From positions 18,934,660 to 18,998,659 of the forward strand of contig NC_133235.1 of assembly GCF_040436345.1 (NCBI RefSeq): a stretch of DNA of 64,000 nt, in the 5' to 3' direction. The position numbers and the translations under genes were made by a program. The notes under the pieces are model-generated. The model saw nothing but the letters and a program-made list of their open reading frames with translations. It had not been told where the DNA came from and searched no databases. Shown here in pieces: positions 12,384 through 22,868 of this stretch (its first letter is position 1; each line of letters opens with the position of its first letter). Source of the stretch: Pagrus major (taxonomy: Eukaryota > Chordata > Actinopteri > Spariformes > Sparidae).

Positions 12384-12695
12384 TTAAAGGTGCACTGTGT
12401 AGTTTTGGGGAATAATTTTTAGTCAGAAAAGAAAGATCTTCATTGACTGATTTTTAAGTCTAAACAAACTAAATAAACAAAACTTAAACTCAGTAAACAA
12501 ATTGACCATAAAGGACAACACAATTTCATGGTGTTTTACTTTGTTTATATGTGGCGGACCCTGCCACCTTTCCAGCTTCAAACAGCGTTCTGGGGACCTT
12601 ACTTTTCTGAGTTTGTATTATTACCTTATTAATATTGTAAATAATAAAATTCTGAGGTTGAATTTCTTCTCCAAAACTGCGTAGTGTCCCTTTAA
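12384..12695. repeat. MITE with TTAA ends
   Basis: The left end TTAAAGGTGCACTGTGTAG and right end CTGCGTAGTGTCCCTTTAA are imperfect inverted repeats of about 25 bp bounded by TTAA. The 312-bp element has no coding capacity. It lies just upstream of the membrane-type TRIM gene and resembles the element at 63.5 kb in its end sequence. Confidence 0.6.
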
Positions 12696-12699
12696 TGAA

Positions 12700-14170
12700 A
12701 CTGTTTTACAGCCATATATGCCATTATCACTAAATTAGAAAATGGAAATAATTATTTAAGTTTTATTTCATGAAATAGTTTGTCTCTCTGTTTTGTGATT
12801 TTTTAAAATTTGCTTTGTGTATATTTTATGTTATAAAATATATTATAAAATTACATTTTTAGTATTAACTAATGTAAAAAAAATGAAAAGAAAAGAAAAA
12901 TCTCTTTACTAGTAAAAGCATCCATAATACTACTTGAGTAAGAGTACAGAGTAAAGGTATATTATTTTAACACAACAGGCACAACATTATTATTATTGAT
13001 GTATTAATAACATGTATTTTCAGCAGTATCTTTAAGTTGAAACTGGTCAATATGGATTTCATTTTAACTACTCTATATACTGTAGGATTGTTTAATCTGT
13101 TACGAAACCTTATGTTTTGTTAAGTACATTATATATGATTTTTTTTCTTCTAATTTTTCAAACAAATTTGAAAGCTACAATAAAGTAAAATCATAAATAT
13201 AGTAATGTGATTGTAGTGGAGTAAAAGTACAATATTTTAATTCTCAATTAAAGTTCAAGTATCACAAAACTGGAAGTACAGTATGTGAGTACAAGTACTT
13301 GCTCACAGTCACTTCCCAACAGTGTATATATTTAATCATGACCGAACAATACCTAAATACAGTTTAATAAAAATACTATAACATAACGTAATTTGTCACC
13401 ATATAGGTGTCATATAACAGATGTAAATTTTCATTTAATGCTAAATCCAATGATAATGTTAGAATAAAGTACAGGTCAGAACAAGTTCTTCTGATGTATA
13501 ATTTTTTTATATTTAAGATTTGCAGAGATGGTGCTTTTATTTTGAAGGATTCAGGTGTATAATACTATCAATTTAGTATCTCTGATTCTAATATAAGTGT
13601 AGCTGCATTCAAACTCTTACTTTAATAGAGGTACAAACATATAATGAGCAATGCATAGGCTCCTTAGGTTATTCTGCAGCAGATGCAGTCCTGTCAGATA
13701 TTTTACTGGATAATTATTATTGATGCATTAACATGTAGAAAGCCTTGTTTACTTTTTACTTAAATATAGCTGTCAGACTGTAAGGTGCTGATGTAGGTGT
13801 ATAAAGTAGTGGAAAATGGAAAGTAACAGTACCTAAAAACTGAACTTTATCACCATACTAGAATAAATGTACACATTCTGCCACTGCGAAACACCATATA
13901 CTACGCCCTGCAAAGAAAATGTTTGAACATCTCTGAATGACAAATTCTTCAAGCCAGAAATTTTAGACTTGCACTAAAAAAGTTCCTTTTTAAACTATCT
14001 GCTGGAGTTATTTGTATCAATTACACAACAATTACATTTTGTTAAGTTCCTGTAGCACAGACTTTAAAACTGCACTGGTCACATATCCAGTAGTGTCACT
14101 GAGATGTAAATAATAAGGTAGGTACAAATATTAGTCTTCAGTACAGGACAACAAACAAATCACTGATAAC
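12700..14170. other. Intergenic, no gene seen
   Basis: AT-rich sequence between the TRIM pair and them6. The only structure seen is a divergent MITE at about 12900-13325 (CTACTTGAGTAAGAGTAC at one end and GTGAGTACAAGTACTTG at the other), the family also present near 55 kb. No ORF with recognisable homology. Confidence 0.5.
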
Positions 14171-14174
14171 TCAA

Positions 14175-15349
14175 ATATAGTTTCCAATGCATTTTTAATT
14201 CAAAATGCCTTCAAATAAATAAAGACAGTAAATAAAGTTTGGTACATAAATTAATTTCAACAAATCATATATAAGTGGAAAATAAAAGGACAGTGCATAT
14301 TTTCAAACTTAAACTAACTGGACAGGATTTGTTGTCAGTGCATTAACAAGATAAATAACAGGTCACATACATCTTCATAAAATGATTTTGTTTCCTCTTC
14401 ATATAGGACGATACATTACTTTGGTCACAAAATAAAGCTTTGATGCATTAAGGGGAAACTTCCAGATTTCAAAAGGCTGCCTCGATAAAACCAAACATTC
14501 TTGTTCATTGTGCGTTGCAGGTTTGGAACAGTTTGCTTATTATGCCTGTTAATTCAGATCCAAGCATTTTTTCTTGGTATTACATGCAGTTCCAATCAAG
14601 AAGCCGACCCTTTAATTGCATGAATTATAATTTGTTAAAAGGAATAAAACTGTACTGAAAAAAATTATCCTTCAAAATCAAACATTCCCTTTCAGATTGT
14701 TACCAGGAATTCAGTTCATCTACTCCCTCGTGTTACACTTTGTGCAAAATGCTGATGGGTAGATTAAACAGCTGTCAGTACATATTCATGATATCCATTC
14801 AAGTATTTCATCACATGTACATTTTTTCATAAAAAGTTGTAATTCTCTGTAAGTGTAAACTACAGCTAATCAAGAGAAACAGGCACAAAAGAATTCTTCT
14901 GTTTGTTTCAAAACATGCATCAATGTCAGTGGAAGATTACCTTTTTTTCTCTACATGCTTATCTGAAGGTTTTGCTAAATGAGAATGAAGATGTCTGAAG
15001 CAAGTCTATTCACAGTCAACTGCTGAAGAAGCTGCAAGGATAAAGCTACGTCATTGTATCGCAGAACAATTTTCACCACGATCCCAATGCATACAGTACA
15101 GTGTGTTTTTAAACATGGAATACCTTACAGTTCAAGTTTTCATACTCAGGTGTCTCAAGTTCAGTATTTCTGTTCACATCATACAAAAATACACAGCAGG
15201 TACGATCGACTGAAAAACAGATACATGGAATTTTGTAAGTCAACTAAAAACTCTACGATGTTTAACTGTTTGTGTGAATGTATGTTACTGTATATGTGCG
15301 TGCAATGCTAATGATATGTGCGTCTATACTCATGATTCATGGTGCGGCT
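14175..15349 (-). other. Probable long 3' UTR of them6 copy A
   Basis: This noncoding stretch follows the them6 copy A stop codon in transcript direction. A minus-strand ATTAAA at 14193-14198 is a candidate poly(A) signal. The extent is inferred only. Confidence 0.35.
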
Positions 15350-16664
15350 TCACTTGTTCTTCTCTTCCAGTCCGCTCTCTGCTCTCAGGGCCTGGCTGCT
15401 GGCTGAGATGAAGCTAATCCAGTGTTTGAGGTCCTCAGGAAACTCGGGGCATTCAATCTGTACACAAACACAAAGTTAACAGAGTGCCAGAGTAGAGCTA
15501 AAGCCACAGTCTAGAGTGGAAACAACAATAACAATCAATCTAAGTTTCCAGGTTTTGGACTGTTGGTCATACATATTGTAGCATTTGAAGACATCACTGT
15601 GGGTTTTATTAACTTGTGATGGACATTTTTAGAACAGTAGAGGTGAAATTATTAGTTGATTGATTAATCAGTTGACAAAAAGAAAAATGATAGGCAAGTA
15701 TCTTAATCCTAATTGATTCCTTTAAGTCTTTCTTTTTTTTTTTTTAAATTAGCAAATATTTTCTAGTTCCAATATCTAAACTCTGCAGATGTGCTGCTCT
15801 TGTATTTGAATATTTGTATGATTTGTATGATTTCAGTCTTTTTTTCAGAAAGCCAACTATTTAATATCTCATATTAGGCTTTGAGAAACTGTAAAGCGAA
15901 TTTTCTGTATATTTTTACAACAATTAACAGAAATAATGATGAGCAGATTAATCAATAATGAAAATAATTATTAGTCACAACCCTACCAAAGTATAGAACT
16001 GCAACAATTGATTGATTACAAGTCAGCTATTATATTTATAGACAATTATTTTGATAATCAACTTAAGTAATTTTTTAGGAGAAAAAATACTCTATGACAG
16101 TAATCTGAATATCTTTGAGGTCTGGACAAATGAAGACATCTGAGGACTCTTGCTATTTCTCACCTTCCTTTTGCAGACAAACTCAATAATGGTCTCTGGG
16201 CTGCAGCGCACCACATTCTGCCTGCAGAGCATGACCGCGGAGACAAAACCATCTGCCTTGGACACAAAGCGCTGCTCCAAGTAAAACGCCTTCTCATCCC
16301 ATCCCAATACTTTGGTCCGAATCTCAAAAGCCTCACGGAAGGCCAGCGAGCGCCGGTAGCGTATGGTAGAGGCCCCTACTACCATTTTGGCCCCCAGTTT
16401 GCGTGAGGCCATGAACAGCCCGTTTCGCATGTAATGATGGAAACGAGCAAAGTCACACTCCCTTAGGTATCGGGAGTTGTTCATGTGGCCCATGTAGTCC
16501 AAATCATGGGGAAGGACCATGCCATCAATGCTTTGCTCAGCAAGAATGTCCCATATTCGTGGTTGGAACCACGCCTGGATGAACACCTGGGCCCCCCGTA
16601 GGAAGTACCATACATCCAGACTGCAGAAGAGCAGGAGGAGGGCACCCAGCACCAGCAGCAACAT
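15350..16664 (-). CDS. them6: Thioesterase superfamily member 6, tandem copy A
   Basis: Two coding exons, 16664-16164 and 15457-15350 (609 nt, 202 aa), phase 0 across a 706-bp intron. The N-terminus is a signal-anchor helix ([20 protein letters not shown]). The HotDog-fold region follows, with [36 protein letters not shown] and [14 protein letters not shown]. The second exon reads [13 protein letters not shown] and ends [10 protein letters not shown]. This matches vertebrate THEM6 (about 200 aa), an ER-membrane protein of the 4HBT-like family whose exact substrate is unsettled. The coding exon starts four bases before the ATG (acceptor AG 16670-16669), so the 5' UTR is spliced; a donor at 17211-17210 fits the upstream noncoding exon. 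Its neighbour copy B has the same exon plan. No lesion seen. Confidence 0.95.
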
Positions 16665-17284
16665 CCCTCTGGAACAAATATCAAAAATGGACAAAATATT
16701 AGTGACAAGAAACAAAACTGATAGATGTTAAGGCATTATATGCTATAAATGATTTATAAACCGCTGCATTTATACTAGTCTACAGCAAAATCCTTTACAT
16801 AAAAGGAGTTTGTGTTTTCCAAATGCATGACCACACTCAATATTTAATCAAACGCTCCTTTGACCTCATCAATGTCAGAGCAGATGGGTAGAAAAACAAG
16901 AGATTAGTGCTTTTTCACTCATTGGCATAACATTAAAGCTAAAAACACGGATGCAACATAATCACCCACTTCAACCTTGAGAGGACCAGGAAGCTACAAA
17001 AAAACGCTGCTGCATTCAAATGAACGCGGCTCAAGCTGCTGTGACAGCCAAATCTGTTAGCTTAGCTGCTAGCCACCGGTAGTTAGTGGCCTTTGCAGAA
17101 TAAAGACTTTCTGAACGCGTAAAGTCACTATTTTAAAGTTTAGTCAATATCGAGATTTAAGTAATAACCATAAATACAGTATAATTGTATTTTTATGGCT
17201 GTAAAACTCACTGTGTGTCTAGAAGAGAGTGCTACCATGGGATGCGATGTAACTTGAAGAAACCGGTAGGAATGAATTAACATG

Positions 17285-17293
17285 ACTTCCGGG
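17285..17293 (-). promoter_or_regulatory. ETS-like site at putative them6 copy A promoter
   Basis: CCCGGAAGT on the minus strand lies about 75 bp upstream of the noncoding-exon donor (17211). ETS sites of this kind are frequent at TATA-less vertebrate promoters. Confidence 0.4.
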
Positions 17294-17299
17294 TGTGTG

Positions 17300-17560
17300 A
17301 CGACACGTACTTCTTCTTCTTCTTCTTTGAGGTTTAACAGCAGCGTGCCATTACTGCCACCCCCTGGAGTAGTAAGGTAACTAGCTTTATCCCCTATTTT
17401 CTTTTCGCTCCCCCATTCCTCACAATGATACTCACATTATTTTAAATTGAATGTAGATTTCTTCCTTTTATGTGCTGATCCAGCTGCTGTTGTCACTCTC
17501 ATGATCTTCTTCCAAAAAACTGTGCCCTTTACCTCTGAAAGTGTAATCTAGGTATCAAGG
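17300..17560. repeat. CTT-repeat and dispersed-repeat tail
   Basis: A (CTT)n run at about 17312-17330 is followed by sequence containing CATTACTGCCACCCCC. In fish, a CTT-rich tail next to this motif is typical of a dispersed element end. Family not determined. Confidence 0.35.
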
Positions 17561-17621
17561 TTCATTTATTGTCATTTTACAACACAGGATTGTAAAATGA
17601 AAGAAAATATATTCAGTTCCT

Positions 17622-17752
17622 TATACACATACACATATCCATATATATACATTATATATATATATTATATAATATAGACATTATCTCTCTATATATATAC
17701 ACACACACACATATATATGTATACATACACACACGCACACACACGTCTATAT
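17622..17752. repeat. Compound AT/CA microsatellite
   Basis: Alternating AT and CA dinucleotide tracts with interruptions, between the two them6 copies. Confidence 0.85.
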
Positions 17753-18062
17753 AATATTTTTTAACAGTTTGTAGCTAGTTAGTTTAATCCCCTCCCATTA
17801 CCCAGAATGCCCATATGAGCAGGAACCAATATGAATGTGACCTCAGTGCCTTTTTCAATGAATTCTGAGACAGTGATTCACCACAGACATGAACCTTGTT
17901 TGGATTGATTTGATCAGCCTGTCTTAAGGCCGTCAAAATGGCATACAAATCAACTGTATACACAGTTAAGAAATGTGAAGTTCGTTTGCATATCTCACCT
18001 CCAGGACTGTTTATGAATCCGTCACTCCATCTGTAAAAACCTGCACACACTTTGTATATTTA

Positions 18063-18238
18063 CATCCTTTATGACTGTAAAACTCGCTCAACAAACCAAT
18101 TTTCTACATGCTTTATGACTGTAAAACTCACTCAACAAACCAATTTTCTACATGCTTTATGACTGTAAAACTCGCTCAACAAACCAATTTTCTACATCCT
18201 TTATGACTGTAAAACTCGCTCAACAAACCAATTTTCTA
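18063..18238. repeat. Four-copy 44-bp tandem repeat
   Basis: Four near-identical 44-bp units start TTTATGACTGTAAAACTCGC at 18068, 18112, 18156 and 18200. Units differ at a few sites (CGCT versus CACT, CATGC versus CATCC). The unit start resembles the first-intron start of them6 copy A (TTTATGGCTGTAAAACTCAC near 17193). Confidence 0.92.
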
Positions 18239-18468
18239 AATTTCTTCTTCTTTACTCTCAGACTTGTGATATTTGCTTCTTTTTCTTATTTGTAACCATC
18301 ATCAACAATTTTCTCTTAGTTTTCAATTTTTTTTTTTACAGTCAAACATCTAACTAAACTCTGTCTAGGAGTCATGTTAAAAGTGTGTGAAGCTCTCTGT
18401 ACAGCTGTTTGTCTATAAACACAGTGAGGACATAAAAGTGCATCAACAGGACCTCATAATGGATTTGT

Positions 18469-18474
18469 TTTATT
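18469..18474 (-). terminator. Poly(A) signal of them6 copy B
   Basis: AATAAA on the minus strand about 255 bp past the stop codon of copy B. Confidence 0.5.
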
Positions 18475-18728
18475 GCTGCCATAATACAAGAAGATACACT
18501 TTCCAATCATATTACTTTCCTTTTAATGAATAGGTAATCTGTTTTTGGCCACACCAAACAATGCTGACATAGATAAGTAATGGGTCTGAGTGAGGCTCAT
18601 TTTCAGAAGTGTAGGCACAAGTGTGTTCAAGTCCAGTAGTTGAGAAGAGATGAGAAATGTCTCTCTCCAGGGGCTAGTAAATTAGCCAGGTTACAAAAGC
18701 CAGTCTCAATAGCTGCCCATGCAATCCC

Positions 18729-19446
18729 TTATTTGTTCTTCTCATCTAGTCCGCTCTCTGCCCTGAGGGCCTGACTGCTGGCGGAGATGAAGTTAACCCA
18801 GTGCTGAAGGTCCTCTGGAAACTCAGGGCACTCCACCTGCAAGGAGAAAGACATAAGCTCAATGTCAATCAATTATTGGAGGCCTTTTTAATTTCCTTTC
18901 TGGTGTAAAATCTGCATGTGTGTTTGATAATCTGTTCCTTACCTTCCGCTTGCACAGGTGCTGCATGATCTTGTCAGGGCTACTGCGTATGACACTCTGC
19001 TTGCAGTACATGACGGCACACACCAACCCATCTTTTGTTGACACAAATCTCTGCTCCAGGAAAAAGGCTTTTTCATCCCAAGTGACGATTCGGCTCCTCA
19101 GCTCGTAGCCCTCACCTATACACAGAGCCCTGCGGTATCGGATGGTGGTGGCCCCCACGACCATGGACCCTCCCAGGGCTCGCACTGCCTTGAACACACC
19201 GTTACGTACGTAGAGAGAGAAGCGGGCAAAGTCACACTCCCGAAGGTAACGAGCATTGTTCATGTGGCACATGTCGATGTCGTGGGGAGTGACCCGGCCT
19301 GTGATGGTCTGCTCTGCTGTGACATCCCAGATTATCGGCTGAAACCAGGCCCGGAGGATCACAACACCTGCCTGCAGGAAGTACCACACATCCAGAGTGC
19401 AGAAGAGAGCCAGCAAGGCTGCAAGCACCCACAGCACCCACCACAT
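18729..19446 (-). CDS. them6: Thioesterase superfamily member 6, tandem copy B
   Basis: Two coding exons, 19446-18943 and 18836-18729 (612 nt, 203 aa), with a 106-bp intron at the same codon position as copy A. N-terminal anchor: [20 protein letters not shown]. HotDog motifs: [35 protein letters not shown] and [14 protein letters not shown]. The second exon reads [13 protein letters not shown] and ends [10 protein letters not shown]. It is clearly paralogous to copy A, with the same orientation, spliced 5' UTR (acceptor AG 19452-19451) and 36-codon last exon. A donor at 20819-20818 fits its noncoding first exon. The central loop is one residue shorter (DMCHMNN for DYMGHMNN). Same predicted role as copy A: an ER-anchored thioesterase-like protein. 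Confidence 0.95.
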
Positions 19447-19452
19447 CTCTCT

Positions 19453-20818
19453 AGGGAACAGACATACAGTACACAAGCAGAGGAATGCAGTGGGGTTACA
19501 TTGATGTGTAGACTAAAGTAGAGGTATGGTAGTTATGGTGGGAGAAAAACAAGAACTAAAAGGTGGAAATGACTTGTTATTTTCCAGCTTGTATTCATCA
19601 TATTGCTACCTTTCATAAAAGAAAGTGACAAACTAACTATCTTTATATCATTTAGTACTGAAGCCTATTTACATCACTTCATGTTTTAGTTTTAAAAATC
19701 CCTGATGTGTTGCTTTGACAGGCAGCTCGAAGAGAAGATTTCTCCAGGAAACAGCCATTTCTTTACATTTCAGCAGCACAACAGATTAGTTTGTCCAAAC
19801 CTGTCTGAAATAACAGTATTTCTTCCCTAATAAAAAAGGGAGCATCTTACTTTAATCTGCATTTTTCTGATTGACTCAGCACTACACACAAGCAAACAGG
19901 GGCTCCATATTTGCATGAAACTCACTTGAATGCAGATAAGAATTAAAGCACAGTGATTGACGTTTATAGTGGTCAGTAATTATATAGCAAACAATGCTCA
20001 CCCTTTTATTTGCAGGCATAGTTCTCACATTTCTTTCTATGTGTATTTAATTTAATATTTTAAACAAACAAAAAAAGGGAAAGTAGTGTTTAACCACCAT
20101 AACCTGCAGTAAGTTGATGTGTTTTAATGTTATTTTCCAGTGTCGCCCCTAATGTTGACATGAAACCTGTGCCCTGTTCTTGAGGCAATCCTACCATCAT
20201 TTTACAGTCCTATAAACAAGCCCATTGCGATCGTTTCAAAACGAGTTTGAGCGTTTTCACTTTGCAGGATACATGTGAGCGGATACTGATTTAACAGGTG
20301 TACATAGGTGAGAACAGGTTCTACAGGAAGGGCAGGCCACCTCTGCAAAAACTCAGCATGTCGCAATTCATGAATAGTTGAGAGTAAATGAAAACTGTTT
20401 ACTAAAACATATAAAATCTGTTTCAAAGAATAGTAGACCCGACACAAATTGTCGTTAGCAAGGCTATGCTAACTCTGAGATTCAGAACGAATGAGATGGA
20501 AAATCAGTGCCAGGATGCAGAAGTAGCTAATAAACAATAATGTACTTATAGTAGTGAGTTTAACAGTCTGAGAGTAATGTAAGGTCAGACATGTCATTGA
20601 CAAAAGTTGAAAATAATGCTGTAACATTTTGTTTGAAATTTAAGCTAACGTTTCCATTAACGCTGACAGGTCAGAGGTTTAACTACTTGTTGAGGGAAGT
20701 TTGTGTCCATGGTTTTCGGTCTGACTTCATGGCAACGTCAACAAACGGATAAAGTAAAGCTAATATTAGTCACAACTTTTGGTAAAAAAAAACAAAAAAA
20801 AAAAACCCAGTACACTCA
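19453..20818 (-). other. First intron of them6 copy B, no gene seen
   Basis: Bounded by a good acceptor (TTCCCTAG) and donor (CAG|GTGAGTG) on the minus strand. No ORF or repeat of note inside except a poly-A/C run near 20785-20805. Confidence 0.5.
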
Positions 20819-20929
20819 CCTGCTTCTGTCTGAGTCACCTGTTTCAACTCAGACCCAGTGTGCCGTCTTCTCTGTCCATACACTGAACACACCGCGAGTG
20901 AGAGGAATGTTTAAATATGCGCTCCAAAC

Positions 20930-21770
20930 ATTTCCGGTTACAGCCTTCAAAATAAAACAATAACTGACGGAGGTTCGTCGACGTTAAATCTGAAATAAAG
21001 CGTACAAATATTAAATGATCGGAGTTCTTTGGAGTAATCCGTTTTATTGTTAAAGCAATTACTCGTCTTGTCACATATTGGCCATAAATGTATTCAATAT
21101 GTTTTTTCGAATTCATGGAACTTTACTTTGAAGATAAGTGTTTCACTTCCTCTCTCATTTGGTATCATGGCTGAATCCCTCTACAGTGCATGCGTGCTCT
21201 AGAGTCCTTATAAGGAAATGTGGACGTGACGTAAGACAGAACGGGCAGCGATGATTGGTCCTACAGCATGCATTGATTTCATTGTGGATTCATTGATTAT
21301 ATATGGTTGATTTCACAAACACAAATGCAGAATAACAAAGATCACCCCTAATTGTATAGATTTCTTATGCAAATTTAAAGAATCAAAACTCTTCACACTC
21401 ACCAACACCGAAAAACGTAATGACACCATCAGGCTGTATGATTATCTTCCCAAAGACAAATATTTTTTGCTTCTTAAAATAATTTAAGATATTTTTTCTT
21501 TGCATCATCATGTGGAGCACCCCTGCTGTTTGTATGTGATTTTTTTTCCAAAAGGTCCTGTAGCATTAATGAACTCAGACTCAACAAAAACAGCAATAAC
21601 CCCCATAGGTAAACAACCATTGTAGCCTCAGTAACTGACAGTGATGAGTGTTGGTGAACTGAACTCTTATTTGTTTTTGTCAGAAAATCATTAATGTCAA
21701 ACTTTTACTATTTTAGTTATGTTTTAACCCTTGACGATGTTGAATTATAAGGCAGGACACAGCCATTTTG
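20930..21770. other. Intergenic between them6 copy B promoter and the next 3' end
   Basis: TTTCCGG at 20931-20937 marks the probable promoter of copy B. Beyond it I see AT-rich sequence without ORFs or clear repeats. Confidence 0.4.
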
Positions 21771-21778
21771 CAATGACC

Positions 21779-21784
21779 TTTATT
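21779..21784 (-). terminator. Candidate poly(A) signal of the SAM-UBL-VWA-E2-U-box gene
   Basis: AATAAA on the minus strand about 560 bp past the stop codon at 22345. Confidence 0.45.
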
Positions 21785-22344
21785 ATTGTCATATAAAACA
21801 AATCTATACAAACCAACCCAAACTGTTGGCAAACTTTATAAACATACAAATCCTACTTGTTTGTTATTTAATTGAACATCAATCGGCTTTAAGATATATG
21901 ACTCAAAGAAAAAAAGTTTATATTTATTTGAATTAGAAGAAAGTAGAAGTGCTGCATCCATCACTGTCCCTTTTTTTTGCCAATTCTTTATTCTTCCGTC
22001 ACCAGTAAGACAAATGCAATAACTTTAAATTCCTTATAATCCAAGAAAGAAAAAAAACTCAATTTTAACTAATTTTAACAAGATTAACTCAAACACAACT
22101 GTCTCAACAGAGAAATCCAACAACTGCCTGTCACTGTTCATATCAAATAAAAGTGGTGTCAGGACAAAAAGACCAACCAAAACTTCACTTGTTTATTCAG
22201 CTTAAAACAAAATTATAAAGTGCATATAAAGAATAAAATCTTCTGGATTCTAAGGTTTAATGTACCTGTAGCGCTTTCTCAACGTCTCTCTAGAGAGTGT
22301 GAGGTGTATCCAACTTGCTTTAACTTCAAAGTTTTTCCTTAGCT

Positions 22345-22868
22345 TCACTTAATTTGACGAGAACGCTGTTCCATCACCATTTTCTTCATGTCATGGTCTG
22401 CTGTGAAGTCACTCATGTCAAGCTCGTGTCCTGGGCCAGCCAGTGGCTCATATTGGTGTCTGGAAGAGAGAGTACAGTCAACTGGGAAAATGACAATGCA
22501 GTGGACGTTTAATGGGATGTGATAAGGGTTCTGGACTCGTGTAACTGCCTGTGTCTTTATTTCCACAGAAACCCTAGGAATAAAATAAGTCAATTACTTA
22601 GAAATGAAAGTAAGAGATGAAGTCACTTTTGAGTTGTTTCTGATACATGTCTAAACATGTATCAGTCTTTTAGGTGGCCTTCACTGGTAACTGATTTTTG
22701 TATTATTGTCAACAGCAGTAAATGTACTCACCTTTTCAGGTGGTCCTCAATGGCCTTGCGTTCATACACGGTGCCGTATATTGTTTTCACAGGATCAATA
22801 AACATCTTCTTGGTGAGTGGACAGATCAGGTGTTGGGGTATAAACTGTGGCACAGTATCTACCAATGT
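22345..22868 (-). other. U-box domain exons
   Basis: Exons 23-24. FIPQHLICPLTKKMFIDPVK, then GTVYERKAIEDHLKR, match the U-box (xPxxxxCPIT..xxDPV...G.TYER.AIE.HL). The end is a basic tail, QRSRQIK. A U-box recruits an E2 for ubiquitin transfer; here an E2 domain lies just upstream in the same chain. Confidence 0.92.

Noticed and set aside
18063-18238. Four regularly spaced repeats, CRISPR-like at first sight
   Set aside because: The units abut with no unique spacers and the genome is a vertebrate; it is a simple tandem repeat.
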